64,000 bases of DNA from Stutzerimonas zhaodongensis (lineage in GTDB: Bacteria; Pseudomonadota; Gammaproteobacteria; Pseudomonadales; Pseudomonadaceae), in assembly GCF_003696365.1 (NCBI RefSeq), contig NZ_RFFM01000005.1, positions 62,001 to 126,000 on the forward strand, in the 5' to 3' direction. Made by a program: the position numbers and the translations under genes. Positions 1-9,951 of the stretch are shown piece after piece; the first letter of the stretch is position 1, and each line of letters opens with the position of its first letter. A model generated the notes under the pieces. The model saw nothing but the letters and a program-made list of their open reading frames with translations. It did not search any database and had not been told where the DNA came from.

Positions 1-84
1 CCAGCGTAGAACCTTCGCCCCCAAGCTCCAAGCGTGAATTGCGTATGCTCAGTAGCGACCCGCTCACGAAGCCGGGTTCCAGAC
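1..84. other. Window edge, no gene recognised
   Basis: This short stretch lies downstream of the dnaQ stop codon. I see no gene, tRNA or clear terminator in it. Overlapping plus-strand frames that run from here into dnaQ are antisense shadows. Confidence 0.5.
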
Positions 85-846
85 CTACGCAGGCACGGCT
101 TCAGCCTGGCTGTCAGCTGGCTGTTCCAGCTGAACCCAGAGCGGCGCCGCGCCGGCTGCCTTCTCAATGGCCTGCATGCGAGCCGAATGGGCAGCAACCT
201 CGTCGGCATTGGCACGGATTACCAGTGTGCCCGGCCGGTCAACAGGAAGCCGGCGGATCGGAGTGGCTTGCTGCCGTCCGCCGTTTTCGGAATCGGCACC
301 CTCACCGGCAAGGGACAGATTGGTCTGTCCGCCAGTCATGGTCAGATAGACGTCTGCAAGAATCTCAGCATCGAGCAAAGCGCCGTGCAGATCGCGACCG
401 GAATTGTCCACGCCATAGCGTTTGCATAGTGCGTCGAGGCTGTTGCGCTGCCCCGGATGGCGCTCCCGAGCCATCAACAGCGTGTCCAGGATGCTGCAAT
501 GGTCGCTTATCTCTGCGCGATCCTGCTGACCCAGCAGCGCGAACTCATTGTTGATGAAGCCAACGTCGAACGCAGCGTTATGAATGATCAGCTGAGCGCC
601 CTTGATGAACTCAAAGAATTCATCTGCGACTTCCTTGAACCGAGGTTTGTCGGTCAGGAATTCGTTGGTGATGCCGTGAACGGCAATAGCGCCTTCGTCG
701 ACCTCACGATCTGGCTGCAAATATACGTGGTAATGCCGGCCCGTCAGGCGTCGCCCTATGACTTCGACACAACCGATCTCGATGATTCGGTGGCCGTCAG
801 TCACTGGCATGCCAGTGGTTTCGGTGTCCAGCACTACGCTACGCAT
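85..846 (-). CDS. dnaQ: DNA polymerase III epsilon subunit (3'-5' proofreading exonuclease)
   Basis: The 253-residue protein is the proofreading exonuclease of the replicative polymerase core, working with the alpha and theta subunits. Exo I is VVLDTETTG near the N-terminus (D7 and E9), exo II is the HNAAFDVGF segment near residue 100, and exo IIIe is the DLHGALLDAEILAD segment with the catalytic His and Asp. The C-terminal third is low-complexity and Gln/Ala-rich, as in the alpha-binding tail of the family. It begins 11 bases after the rnhA stop, and methyltransferase-rnhA-dnaQ look like one transcript. The dnaQ-rnhA pairing is common, but usually divergent in enterics and co-directional in pseudomonads. 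Confidence 0.96.
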   Translation of the reverse strand: MRSVVLDTETTGMPVTDGHRIIEIGCVEVIGRRLTGRHYHVYLQPDREVDEGAIAVHGITNEFLTDKPRFKEVADEFFEFIKGAQLIIHNAAFDVGFINNEFALLGQQDRAEISDHCSILDTLLMARERHPGQRNSLDALCKRYGVDNSGRDLHGALLDAEILADVYLTMTGGQTNLSLAGEGADSENGGRQQATPIRRLPVDRPGTLVIRANADEVAAHSARMQAIEKAAGAAPLWVQLEQPADSQAEAVPA

Positions 847-857
847 ATATCACTCAC

Positions 858-1310
858 TTACACAGTTTGTCGTTTGGCCTGTACTACGCCGCGGTTGGCG
901 AGCACATCAGCGCGTTCATTTCCAGGATGGCCTGTATGTCCGCGTACCCACTGCCAGCTTACCTGGTGGCGATTGACCTGCTCGTCCAGCTGCCGCCAGA
1001 GATCGGCGTTCTTGACTGGCTGCTTGGCCGCTGTCTTCCAGCCACGTTTCTTCCAGTTGGGCATCCAGTCGTTGATGCCTTGCATGACATATTGGGAGTC
1101 GGTCACCAACTTGACCTGACAAGGTCTTTTCAGCTCTTCAAGCGCGCGAATCGCCGCCATCAGCTCCATACGGTTATTGGTGGTTTCGGCCTCGCCGCCC
1201 CAGAGTTCCCGCTCGACTCCTTTGTAGACGAGCAACGCGCCCCAGCCTCCCGGCCCTGGATTGCCTTTGCAGGCACCGTCCGTATACACCTCGACCGTTT
1301 CTTCACTCAT
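858..1310 (-). CDS. rnhA: Ribonuclease HI
   Basis: This cytoplasmic endonuclease cuts the RNA strand of RNA-DNA hybrids. The 150-residue length is normal for the family. The DEDD catalytic set is visible: D11 in [14 protein letters not shown]49 in NNRMEL, D71 in VTDSQYV and D135 in [10 protein letters not shown]125 sits in the flexible RGHTGHPGN loop. The handle region with the basic KKRGW segment is present. It lies between a methyltransferase gene (14-base gap upstream) and dnaQ (11-base gap downstream), consistent with an operon. Confidence 0.97.
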   Translation of the reverse strand: MSEETVEVYTDGACKGNPGPGGWGALLVYKGVERELWGGEAETTNNRMELMAAIRALEELKRPCQVKLVTDSQYVMQGINDWMPNWKKRGWKTAAKQPVKNADLWRQLDEQVNRHQVSWQWVRGHTGHPGNERADVLANRGVVQAKRQTV

Positions 1311-1324
1311 TGATGATTACTTGC

Positions 1325-2083
1325 CTATTGCTGTTCGGCATCGCGTCGGCTGACTTTGGCAACCGGCATTGGCAGCAGTTGGCCCATGCGCTCGCGGCGA
1401 CTCTGTCGGAGTGGCCGTAAACCGACCATGAGCTTTCGCGCAACCAAAAGATAAAAGCCACCAGTAGGTATCTGCAACCGGTCGCCAGCGACCTCCAATC
1501 CGGAAAGACGAGTCCGCCACTGAGCCGAAGAAAGCGGCGGACAATAGCACCCGTAACGGCGTTTCTCCAGCGCGAAACCGAGCAGGTTCAACCAATCTCC
1601 AATGCGTGAGGGACGGATGCAGCGGGCTTGGCGAAACGCCTTGCGCGACAGCAACCTGCTTACGCCCCAGGGGCTCCAGGGGTTGACGCCGACGATCACC
1701 AAGTGGCCGCCTGGCCTGACGCTACGGGCCGCTTCGCGCAACAAGGCATGCGGCGAAAGGCTGAAATCCAGCCCATGCTGGACCACGACGACGTCAGCGG
1801 CATGCTCGCCAATGGGCCAGGACTGCTCTTCGCAAATGATCTCGACGCCAGAAAGCGGCGGGCCTAGCCGGACGCTGCGCTTGATCTTCTGAGGTTCCAC
1901 AGGCGTATTGGCAAAGGGTCCGTAATGCACCAGATAACTGCCAAAACAACGCGACAATTCCTGGCTGATCACACGCTGCTCCTGCTCGAGCAGCTGCCGC
2001 CCGATGGGGCCATCGAACCAGGCACTAGCCTCATTCATCAGCGACAGCCAGCGCTCATCCGACTTGCTACAAGACTCACTCAT
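1325..2083 (-). CDS. SAM-dependent methyltransferase-like protein (Methyltransf_11 type)
   Basis: The 252-residue protein resembles the PA1814-type class I methyltransferase found beside rnhA in Pseudomonas. The ADVVVVQHGLDFS segment followed by LLREAARSVRPGGHLVIVGVNPWSPWG is the usual post-motif I/II/III region of Methyltransf_11 proteins. The expected glycine-rich SAM loop near residues 40-60 is not obvious, so the substrate and even activity are uncertain. The ATG is preceded by GGAGG at seven bases. It is the first gene of the unit ending in dnaQ, divergent from gloB. Confidence 0.75.
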   Translation of the reverse strand: MSESCSKSDERWLSLMNEASAWFDGPIGRQLLEQEQRVISQELSRCFGSYLVHYGPFANTPVEPQKIKRSVRLGPPLSGVEIICEEQSWPIGEHAADVVVVQHGLDFSLSPHALLREAARSVRPGGHLVIVGVNPWSPWGVSRLLSRKAFRQARCIRPSRIGDWLNLLGFALEKRRYGCYCPPLSSAQWRTRLSGLEVAGDRLQIPTGGFYLLVARKLMVGLRPLRQSRRERMGQLLPMPVAKVSRRDAEQQ

Positions 2084-2195
2084 GGCTCGCCTCCGTTCAT
2101 CGGTTGGGCCGTATATAAGGGCCTGCTCGGTCGATTCATCTTTTGGATTCGGCTGTTAGGATGCGCTTTTGCTAATGAATTGGCGACCCGAACCT
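2084..2195. promoter_or_regulatory. Divergent promoter region between the methyltransferase gene and gloB
   Basis: The 112 bases separate two divergent start codons and must hold both promoters. No regulator site was recognised. The GGAGG for the minus-strand gene lies at its right of start. Confidence 0.4.
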
Positions 2196-2975
2196 ATGTT
2201 GAAGATAGAAGCCCTACCCGCCTTTACCGACAACTACATATGGATGCTCCAGGACGTCGAGCGCCGCGTTTGTGCGGCCGTCGACCCAGGCGATGCTGGC
2301 CCTGTTCAAGCATGGTTGGATGCTAATTCCGGCTGGCGTCTGAGCGACATCTTGATTACCCATCACCACCATGACCATGTGGGCGGCGTTGAGCAGCTCA
2401 AGGCCAGGTATGGTTCAACCGTCTACGGGCCTGCGACTGAGCGTATCCCGGGAAGAGACAACGCACTGGTTGATGGTCAGTGCATCCAGATACTGGGCAT
2501 TGAGCTGCAGGTGATCGAGGTCCCTGGGCATACAAGCGGCCACATCGCGTATTTTCACCCAGACGCTGACGAACCCTGGTTACTGAGCGGCGATACCCTT
2601 TTTGCGGCAGGCTGTGGGCGCCTGTTCGAGGGAACACCAGCTCAGATGTTCACCTCTTTACAACGACTGGCCGCACTACCGGCATCCACCCGGGTGTATT
2701 GCACCCACGAATACACTCTTAGCAACCTGCGATTCGCTCGAGCCGTCGAGCCAGACAACCATGACATTGCAAGACGTTTCGAAAAGACCACCGAATTGCG
2801 CAATGCAGGGCACATAACCTTGCCCTCCGATTTGCAGACCGAACTGGCTACCAACCCATTCCTGCGCAGCGGGGAACCCAGCGTTGCCGCAGCGGCAAGC
2901 AAGAAATCGGGCAGCCAACTCGATTCGCCTCAAGCGGTTTTCGCGGCGTTGCGCGCATGGAAAGATAGCTTTTAA
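2196..2975 (+). CDS. gloB: Hydroxyacylglutathione hydrolase (glyoxalase II)
   Basis: This metallo-beta-lactamase-fold enzyme hydrolyses S-lactoylglutathione to lactate and glutathione in methylglyoxal detoxification. The metal-binding motif [10 protein letters not shown] lies near residue 56. The GHTSGH segment, the [14 protein letters not shown] segment and the late CTHEYT motif supply the remaining metal ligands. I chose the internal ATG ([14 protein letters not shown]), because this matches the family N-terminus and gives 259 residues. The upstream in-frame ATG at 2169 would add nine unlikely residues. Confidence 0.95.
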   Translation: MLKIEALPAFTDNYIWMLQDVERRVCAAVDPGDAGPVQAWLDANSGWRLSDILITHHHHDHVGGVEQLKARYGSTVYGPATERIPGRDNALVDGQCIQILGIELQVIEVPGHTSGHIAYFHPDADEPWLLSGDTLFAAGCGRLFEGTPAQMFTSLQRLAALPASTRVYCTHEYTLSNLRFARAVEPDNHDIARRFEKTTELRNAGHITLPSDLQTELATNPFLRSGEPSVAAAASKKSGSQLDSPQAVFAALRAWKDSF

Positions 2976-3075
2976 CGAAGATCGACCAGTACCCAAAAAC
3001 CCGGAGGTCGGGTTGACCCACCGGAACGGCATTCCTACACTCCCCCGAATTTGCGCGATGGGAGCCCTCCAGCCA

Positions 3076-4629
3076 ATGCCGTCTGACTCTTCGAACAGCC
3101 CATATCCGGACGCCTTGGCAGCCTCCGGAAGGGTCCTGGCGCTGGCCATATGCCTCGCTATAACAGGCTGTCAAACGACCGGCTCCCAAGCGCCTACTCA
3201 TCAAAGCGCCGTGCCGAAACGGCCTGTACCTCAGGTGCAGGAAACACTTTGGCTGACAGACCGCGAGCCGGCCCCAGCGACTCACACCAACATATGGGAT
3301 AGGGTCAGACAGGGTTACAAGCTGCAGGACCACCTCGATAGCAACCCACGCATCGAGCAACAAAGACTGTTGTTTTCAGCCAGAGCCAATTCGATCGAGA
3401 TGGCAAGCGAACGAGGCAGTCCTTACATCCATTACATTGTGGAGCAGCTCGAAGAGCGCGATATGCCGCTCGAGCTTGCTCTACTGCCAATCATCGAAAG
3501 CGCCTACAACCCCTTCGCCTATTCGCCAGCCCAAGCCGTCGGCCTATGGCAATTCATTCCCTCCACCGGCCGGCACTTCAACCTGCAGCAGACCAGCTGG
3601 TACGACGGACGCCGGGACATCACAGCTTCCACTGCCGCAGCATTGCGGTACCTGACCTATCTTCATGGTCTTTTCAATGACGACTGGCTGCTCGCCTTGG
3701 CTGCCTACAACGCCGGTGAAGGCACCGTCAGCCGCGCCATCGAGCGAAATCAGAAGCTCGGATTGCCGACCGATTATTGGAACCTGCCGCTGCCTCGGGA
3801 AACTCAGGACTATGTACCCAAGCTCCTGGCCTTGTCGCAGATGGTGCAAACACCTGAAGCATATGGCCTCGATTTGAGCCCGATTGCCAATGAACCCTAC
3901 TTTGAAGTGGTAGCGCTGAAGCAGCGAATGGACCTTGCCCGAGTAGCAGAAATGGCTGAGCTCGACGAAAACGAGATCTATCAGCTGAATCCTGCCTTCA
4001 CTCGTCGCATTACGCTAGATGGCCCGCAGCACCTTCTGGTGCCGAGTGCCAAGGCCGAAATGTTCGCGGCGAACCTGGCACTCATGAAGCCACAGGACCT
4101 GGTCAACTGGCAACAATATAAGGTGCGCCCCGGCGATACCCTCGGCGCGATCGCCAACAGGCACAATCTGTCGGTAAACATTATCCGTGACCTCAATCGC
4201 CTCCGAGGCGACAGCCTGCAGATCGGGCAGGTATTGAGTCTCCCGCAGCCGGCCGGAACCAAGCAGTCCAGCGAACTTCTTCACGCCGTTGCGAGAAGCC
4301 AACCCGCGCCTCGCGCCTATCGTGTCCGAAAGGGAGATAGCCTTTGGGATATTGCCAAGAACCAGAAAGTCTCAGTGCATGATCTACAGCGCTGGAATAA
4401 TCTTTCCGGAAGCAGCCTCAAGGTCGGCCAGGCACTTTTCCTTCAGGCAGCCGGCAGCACTCAACAGGCCAAACCTGCGCCTACCTACTACAAGGTGAAG
4501 AAAGGCGATTCGCTCTACGAGATAGCCAAGCGCTTCAATGTCCAGGTCAACAACCTGAAAACCTGGAACCCGAGAGATAGCCAGCGGCTCAAGCCTGGGC
4601 AGACGCTTACGCTGTATATCCCCCGCTAG
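3076..4629 (+). CDS. mltD: Membrane-bound lytic murein transglycosylase D, lipoprotein with three LysM repeats
   Basis: It cleaves peptidoglycan glycan strands to 1,6-anhydro products in the periplasm. A lipoprotein signal ends in ITGC, with the modified cysteine at residue 32. The SLT domain contains PIIESAYNP with the catalytic Glu, then GLWQFIPSTG and AAYNAGEGTV. Three LysM peptidoglycan-binding repeats follow, each starting YKVRPGDTL, YRVRKGDSL or YKVKKGDSL, with Thr/Ser/Pro-rich linkers. I chose the ATG at 3076 (517 residues), with GGGAG about ten bases upstream; a start at 3058 is also possible. Confidence 0.95.
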   Translation: MPSDSSNSPYPDALAASGRVLALAICLAITGCQTTGSQAPTHQSAVPKRPVPQVQETLWLTDREPAPATHTNIWDRVRQGYKLQDHLDSNPRIEQQRLLFSARANSIEMASERGSPYIHYIVEQLEERDMPLELALLPIIESAYNPFAYSPAQAVGLWQFIPSTGRHFNLQQTSWYDGRRDITASTAAALRYLTYLHGLFNDDWLLALAAYNAGEGTVSRAIERNQKLGLPTDYWNLPLPRETQDYVPKLLALSQMVQTPEAYGLDLSPIANEPYFEVVALKQRMDLARVAEMAELDENEIYQLNPAFTRRITLDGPQHLLVPSAKAEMFAANLALMKPQDLVNWQQYKVRPGDTLGAIANRHNLSVNIIRDLNRLRGDSLQIGQVLSLPQPAGTKQSSELLHAVARSQPAPRAYRVRKGDSLWDIAKNQKVSVHDLQRWNNLSGSSLKVGQALFLQAAGSTQQAKPAPTYYKVKKGDSLYEIAKRFNVQVNNLKTWNPRDSQRLKPGQTLTLYIPR

Positions 4630-4638
4630 ATCCGGAGT

Positions 4639-4664
4639 CGTAGCTGTCAGGGCGATCAGCTACG
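4639..4664 (+). terminator. Hairpin between convergent mltD and HDOD genes
   Basis: CGTAGCTG and CAGCTACG form an 8-bp perfect stem around a 10-base loop, followed by TTTACT on the plus strand. It lies just after the mltD stop and overlaps the 3' end of the convergent HDOD gene. The T-tract is weak. Confidence 0.55.
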
Positions 4665-6116
4665 TTTACTGAGTGCCTCAAGGCAACGCCCTGCTAGCTG
4701 CGTGAATCGCTGGAAGGCAATGAACTGCTCGTGCTTCAACGCCCTATCAGAAATGCGATTGTCCGCGTAGAGCACGCCGATCTCGCGCGTGCCGGCCATC
4801 AGCGGCGCGATGAAGAACATCCCTTTCCCCAAGTGCTGGCGAAGCGGCAAGGTCACCAGGTCTTCGAGGTTGTAACTTGCCGGCACGCCCATCCACAAGG
4901 GCTGGCGAAGTCTAAGCACGTAGCTGAAGATATGTGCCTGACCCGATGGATCACCCGGCAATACGAAGTTATCGATCCATGGCTGAGTTTGCTCTCCAAC
5001 GACACGCTTGGCGCGAAACGCCGTTTGCTGATCGGCAAGAACCGCCAACATGACCCGCTCCAGCCCCGCCCCTTCATGCAAACCTTTCAGCAACGCATCG
5101 AGAATCAGCGCAACTTCGCTCCGGCTCGATGCCATCATCCCCAGATCCTGCATCGCCTGTTGCATCAGCAGTAAATTTGGCTGCAGGAGACTGGCCGCAC
5201 GCTGAGCCTGTTGCAGCTGCACAAGCTCGGGGTCGGTTGATGGAATCAATTTCCCCAAGCGGCCAGCCCCGAAAGTAGTCGCTACATTGACGGCCTCGTC
5301 CGCGCTGGCAAAAATCTGCTGCATCGCATCTTCTTCGGATATCCCGCTGAAGTCGGCCAGTTCTTTTACCAACTCGCCCATTTCGGGACAGCCCCAGCCG
5401 TTCAGTGCAGCCACGCCAATGCGAGCACCGAGGCTTACCGCATGCACTGCGGGATCACGCAAGTTTGTCGAGCCGTGAGCGAAACTGGCCAACTCCCCGA
5501 TGTTCCAGCTCTTGATCAGGCCAAGGTTCAGCTGGCGAAAACTTGTGCCAATGATCCTCTCGACGGGTTGATCGTGGGCCATTTCACCTGACGCCAGAGC
5601 GGCAGCCAGCTCATCGGCCTGCGCTCCGCCGCAGCCCCAGAAGGCCAGCTCCCCAACCTCATGAAGCAAGGTGGCGATGAAAACCTCTTCCTCATGTTTC
5701 GTCAGGACATAGCCAGCGATGTTTCGCGCCTGAACCGCCGCATGAAAAGACCTTGCCAGTAGTTCTTGCAACTGCCGACGTGGAGCGTGATCCAGCAACC
5801 CGTCAATCAGGCTGACCGATAGGCTGATCAGCCGAACGTTTTCAAAGCCGATCATTACGATGGCGCGGGATATGGTCTTGATGGTTTCCTGGGATGGATT
5901 GTAATAGCTGCTGTTACCGACCCGCAGGACCTTGGAGGTAAGCGACGCATCACGCAGCAGCACGTCGGCAAGTTGCTGGACGGAGGCATTTTGCTGCCGC
6001 GTGAGCCGTTGCAGATCCTGCACAACGGCCGCCAGTGCCGGCAGTTCGGATTGATTCAAGCGGTCTATCCATGACTGCAGACCATAGGTAGTTTCACTCA
6101 AAATCTGCGACCTCAC
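4656..6116 (-). CDS. HDOD-domain signalling protein with C-terminal GAF-like region
   Basis: The N-terminal half (roughly residues 20-215) is an HDOD domain, a non-catalytic HD relative. Family landmarks are LLRDASLTSKVLRVGNSSYYN, the ISRAIVMIGFENVRLISLS helix and IATLLHEVGELAFW. The C-terminal half (about 300-480) looks GAF-like, ending with a GMFFIAPLMAGTREIGVLYADN strand-turn pattern. No output domain such as GGDEF or EAL is present. The annotated start is GTG; TTG at 6101 has a better-spaced GAGG. It sits between mltD and the npp operon on the opposite strand. The specific role is unknown. Confidence 0.85.
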   Translation of the reverse strand: MRSQILSETTYGLQSWIDRLNQSELPALAAVVQDLQRLTRQQNASVQQLADVLLRDASLTSKVLRVGNSSYYNPSQETIKTISRAIVMIGFENVRLISLSVSLIDGLLDHAPRRQLQELLARSFHAAVQARNIAGYVLTKHEEEVFIATLLHEVGELAFWGCGGAQADELAAALASGEMAHDQPVERIIGTSFRQLNLGLIKSWNIGELASFAHGSTNLRDPAVHAVSLGARIGVAALNGWGCPEMGELVKELADFSGISEEDAMQQIFASADEAVNVATTFGAGRLGKLIPSTDPELVQLQQAQRAASLLQPNLLLMQQAMQDLGMMASSRSEVALILDALLKGLHEGAGLERVMLAVLADQQTAFRAKRVVGEQTQPWIDNFVLPGDPSGQAHIFSYVLRLRQPLWMGVPASYNLEDLVTLPLRQHLGKGMFFIAPLMAGTREIGVLYADNRISDRALKHEQFIAFQRFTQLAGRCLEALSKRS

Positions 6117-6220
6117 CCACTGAACGGGCGGCTAAAAGGAACGGCAGTTTGCCCAGATGGTCGGCCTTTTTCCAGCGGATACAAGCTGTTACTGTACTCG
6201 GCCGAAAAGACGAAAGCCCC

Positions 6221-8071
6221 ATGGATCGGATTCACCGTTTGATGCGACCCATCCTAATACTATTGAGCTGCCTGGGACTGAGCTTTCCGTCATTCGCCAC
6301 CATCAGCGAAAGCCACGGTTACGCGCAGTTCGGCACGCTTAAATATGCAGAAGACTTTGCCCACTTCGATTGGGTCAACCCCGATGCGCCCAAGGGCGGA
6401 CGTGTACGCTTGATGGCATCCGGCACTTTCGACACGCTCAACCCCTACACCTTCAAAGGCACAAGCCCCACCGCAACACCGGGATTCATCCAATACGGCA
6501 TCAGCGAGATGAACGAGCCGTTAATGGTCGGCACCGGTGTCTACGACCCATCAGGTGATGAGCCCGCTTCAGCCTACGGGCTGATCGCAGAAACCATCGA
6601 ATACAGCGACAACCATAGCTGGGTGGTTTTCAACTTGCGCGAGTCGGCCCGCTTTCATGATGGCCGGCCTATCACGGCGTACGATGTCGCCTTCTCTTAT
6701 CGACTGTTGATCAAGGATGGGCACCCTAGGTTTCGCACCGATCTACAGGGCGTCGAGCGCGTCGACATACTCAGCCGTCATCGGATTCGCTTCGTCTTCG
6801 ACAAACCTGCACAGCCTTTGCTAATTATGCGGCTAGGCGAGCTGCCGGTATTGCCGCAGCATTACTGGAAGGATCGGGACTTTCGCGCCACGACCTTCGA
6901 GCCGCCTCTGGGCAGTGGTCCTTATCGCATCAGTGAAGTCCAGCCGGGACGTAGGGTGACTTTCGAGCGAGTCAAGAATTGGTGGGGTGCGGACCTTCCA
7001 GTCAACCGAGGCAAGTACAACTTCAACCGCGTTGAACTCGAGTTCTATCGCGATACAACCGTTGCCTTCGAAGCGTTCAAGGTGGGCGAGTTCGACTTTT
7101 ACATCGAGCACCAGGCTAAAAACTGGGCCAATGGTTACGAGTTTCCAGCAGTACGTCGCGGCGAGGTCATACGCGCCGAGATTCCCCATCAGATTCCGAC
7201 TCAGACACAGGCACTTTTCCTGAACGGACGAAGGCCGACTTTTGCTGATATCCGGGTTCGTCAGGCGCTGGGGATGTTGTTCGATTTCGAATGGACTAAC
7301 CGCGCCCTGTTCTATGGCGCCTACGAGCGTAGCGAAAGCTACTACCCCAACAGCGAGTTCGCGGCCACCGGCGTGCCAGAAGGCGGTGAGTGGTTGCTCC
7401 TGTCGCCGTTCCGCGACCAGCTGCCAGCTCAGCTCTTTACTGAATCATTCGAACTACCCGAGACCGACGGCCGCGGGATTCCACGCGACACCTTACGCAA
7501 GGCGCTGGCGTTGCTTGAGGATGCCGGCTGGACGCTGACGCCCGACGGACTACGCGACAAGGCAGGCCGCCCTTTTCAATTCGAGATTCTGCTAGTCAAC
7601 CCACGGCTCGAGCGCATTCTTCAACCCTACACGGAGAACCTGGCCCGCATCGGCATTCAGGCGAGGCTGCGCAGCGTCGACGGTGCGCAGTACAAGCAAC
7701 GCCTCGATCAATACGATTACGACGTAATACTCACAACCCTGGGCCAGAGCCTTAGCCCTGGCCTGGAACAGTGGCTGTACTTCCACTCCAGCCAAGTCAG
7801 TGTCAAAGGTGGCCGAAACTACGCAGGCATTGCCAATCCGATAGTCGACGAACTCCTTGCAAAACTGCTTGCTGCCAAATCCCGTGACGAGCAGGTCGCC
7901 GCAGCTCGCGCCATCGACCGGGTTCTGCTCTGGAACCATTACACCATTCCAAACTGGTACATCAGTTATCACCGACTGGCTTACCGCAATCGGTTCGCTC
8001 ACGTCACCACCCCGCCGTATACCCTCGGCGTGCGTGCATGGTGGTTAAAGGACCTGGAGAAACCTCAATGA
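6221..8071 (+). CDS. nppA1: Periplasmic solute-binding protein, family 5 (YejA/NppA1 type)
   Basis: This is the first of two tandem SBP_bac_5 (oligopeptide-type) binding proteins of an ABC importer. An N-terminal signal peptide (LMRPILILLSCLGLSFPSFA) is followed by YAEDFAHFDWVNPDAPKGG, the hallmark N-terminus of YejA-like proteins. It is about 616 residues. The homologous PAO1 system NppA1A2BCD takes up peptidyl nucleoside antibiotics, and enteric Yej takes up microcin C-like compounds; the natural substrate is probably a peptide. The stop overlaps the next ATG (ATGA). Starts at 6221 or 6242 are both plausible. Confidence 0.9.
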   Translation: MDRIHRLMRPILILLSCLGLSFPSFATISESHGYAQFGTLKYAEDFAHFDWVNPDAPKGGRVRLMASGTFDTLNPYTFKGTSPTATPGFIQYGISEMNEPLMVGTGVYDPSGDEPASAYGLIAETIEYSDNHSWVVFNLRESARFHDGRPITAYDVAFSYRLLIKDGHPRFRTDLQGVERVDILSRHRIRFVFDKPAQPLLIMRLGELPVLPQHYWKDRDFRATTFEPPLGSGPYRISEVQPGRRVTFERVKNWWGADLPVNRGKYNFNRVELEFYRDTTVAFEAFKVGEFDFYIEHQAKNWANGYEFPAVRRGEVIRAEIPHQIPTQTQALFLNGRRPTFADIRVRQALGMLFDFEWTNRALFYGAYERSESYYPNSEFAATGVPEGGEWLLLSPFRDQLPAQLFTESFELPETDGRGIPRDTLRKALALLEDAGWTLTPDGLRDKAGRPFQFEILLVNPRLERILQPYTENLARIGIQARLRSVDGAQYKQRLDQYDYDVILTTLGQSLSPGLEQWLYFHSSQVSVKGGRNYAGIANPIVDELLAKLLAAKSRDEQVAAARAIDRVLLWNHYTIPNWYISYHRLAYRNRFAHVTTPPYTLGVRAWWLKDLEKPQ

Positions 8072-9948
8072 CAAGAAACGCACGGTTGTCGTTCTTACGA
8101 GCGGGCGCCTTGGCTCTGCTGTGTGTCAGCGGGATCCTCGAAGCCGCTCCGCAACACGCGCTGACCCTATATGGGGAAAAACCCAAGTATCCGGCCGACT
8201 TCACCCATTTCGATTACGTCAACCCGGACGCCCCCAAGGGCGGAATGCTCCGCCAGGCGGGCTTCGGCAGTTTTGACTCCCTTAACCCTTTCATCAACAA
8301 GGGCGTCGCGGCAGACGATATCGCTCTGGTCTACGACACGCTGACAACCAACAGTCTCGACGAGCCGTTCACCGTATACGGGTTGCTGGCAGAAAAGATC
8401 GAGAAAGGGCCGAACAACGAATGGGTGCGCTTCTATCTGCGACCCGAAGCGCGATTTCATGATGGCGAGCCCGTAAAAGCCGAGGACGTCGTCTTCAGTT
8501 TCGAGACCCTCGTCAGCAAGGGTGCTCCGCATTACCGGGGCTATTACGCAGACGTCGAGAAAGCCGTGGTTGAAGGCCCTCGCCGCGTTCGTTTTGATTT
8601 CAAGCACGTTGGCAACCGAGAGCTTCCGCTTATCCTCGGCCAGCTTCATGTCCTGCCCAAACACTGGTGGAACGACAGAGATTTCACATCAGGCAACATG
8701 GAAGCACCACTTGGAAGCGGGCCCTATCGCGTAGAAAAAGTGGAAGCCGGTCGATCCATTCGCTATGCAAGGGTCGAGGACTACTGGGGCAAGGATCTCG
8801 CGGTCAATAGAGGCTTCTACAACTTCAATCGCGTGCATTTCGATTACTACCGCGACAACACGGTCGCACTTCAAGCGTTCAAGGCCGGCCACTTCGATTA
8901 TTGGCTCGAGACCAGCGCGAAGAACTGGGCGACGGCCTACGACACGCAGGCCGTCAAAGACGGCCGCATAGTCAAGGACGAGATCGAAAATCATAACCCC
9001 CAGGGTATGCAGGGTTTCATTTTCAATACTCGCCGTGCCCGCCTGCAAGACGTCAAAGTCCGCGAAGCGCTCGCGTTGCTCTTCGACTTTGAATGGACCA
9101 ATCGCCAGTTATTCAACGGGGCCTACACCCGGACTACCAGTTACTTCGATAACTCCGAGCTCGCTTCATCAGGCCTGCCGAGCAAAGAGGAATTGAGCAT
9201 CCTCGAACCGCTTCGAGGCCAGATACCAGACGCTGTGTTTGATAGAGCATTTGAACTGCCACAGACCAAGGCCGATGGCATGATCCGCGAGCAGCAGCGG
9301 CGCGCCTACGAGCTGCTGACAGCTGCCGGCTGGAAGATTGAGAACGACCGGATGATCGATGCCAACGGCAAGCCGGTCAAACTCGAATTCCTGCTGGTGC
9401 AAGCCGACTTTGAGCGAGTACTGCTGCCCTACAAGCGCAATCTTGCAGGCCTTGGGATCGAGTTGGAAATACGCCGCGTCGACGTCTCGCAATATATCAA
9501 CCGGCTACGTTCGCGCGATTACGACATGATTGTCAGCGGGTTTGGCCAATCCAGCTCTCCAGGAAACGAACAGCGCGAATACTGGCATTCGGCCAGCGCA
9601 GACAACCCGGGCAGCCGCAACTTCATCGGGCTGAAAGATCCAGCGATCGACACCCTGGTTGAAAAGCTGATCGCTGCCGATTCACGCGACGAGCTGATCA
9701 CCCGAACGCGCGCGCTGGATCGTACGCTTCTGTGGGGCCATTACGTGATTCCGAACTGGCACATCAAGACGTGGAGAGTCGCCTACTGGAACCACCTCGC
9801 CCATCCCGCGACCACACCGGATTCTGATGTCGGCCTGATGACCTGGTGGCATAAACCCGACGTCGAGGTGCCCAAACCAAAGCCAATCGATGGTGATGAA
9901 ACCGATGAATCAGCACCCGCCAGCGCATCTCCTGCGGCGGAGCGATAA
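8068..9948 (+). CDS. nppA2: Periplasmic solute-binding protein, family 5 (YejA/NppA2 type)
   Basis: The second binding protein of the importer has about 626 residues. It has a signal peptide (FLRAGALALLCVSGILEAA) and the same YPADFTHFDYVNPDAPKGG opening as its neighbour. The two align over their whole length and clearly arose by tandem duplication, but they have diverged well beyond recent-copy identity. The ATG overlaps the previous stop by ATGA, with GGAG eight bases upstream, which implies translational coupling. The C-terminus carries an extra Asp/Glu/Pro/Ala-rich tail absent from the first copy. Confidence 0.92.
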   Translation: MTRNARLSFLRAGALALLCVSGILEAAPQHALTLYGEKPKYPADFTHFDYVNPDAPKGGMLRQAGFGSFDSLNPFINKGVAADDIALVYDTLTTNSLDEPFTVYGLLAEKIEKGPNNEWVRFYLRPEARFHDGEPVKAEDVVFSFETLVSKGAPHYRGYYADVEKAVVEGPRRVRFDFKHVGNRELPLILGQLHVLPKHWWNDRDFTSGNMEAPLGSGPYRVEKVEAGRSIRYARVEDYWGKDLAVNRGFYNFNRVHFDYYRDNTVALQAFKAGHFDYWLETSAKNWATAYDTQAVKDGRIVKDEIENHNPQGMQGFIFNTRRARLQDVKVREALALLFDFEWTNRQLFNGAYTRTTSYFDNSELASSGLPSKEELSILEPLRGQIPDAVFDRAFELPQTKADGMIREQQRRAYELLTAAGWKIENDRMIDANGKPVKLEFLLVQADFERVLLPYKRNLAGLGIELEIRRVDVSQYINRLRSRDYDMIVSGFGQSSSPGNEQREYWHSASADNPGSRNFIGLKDPAIDTLVEKLIAADSRDELITRTRALDRTLLWGHYVIPNWHIKTWRVAYWNHLAHPATTPDSDVGLMTWWHKPDVEVPKPKPIDGDETDESAPASASPAAER

Positions 9949-9951
9949 AGC

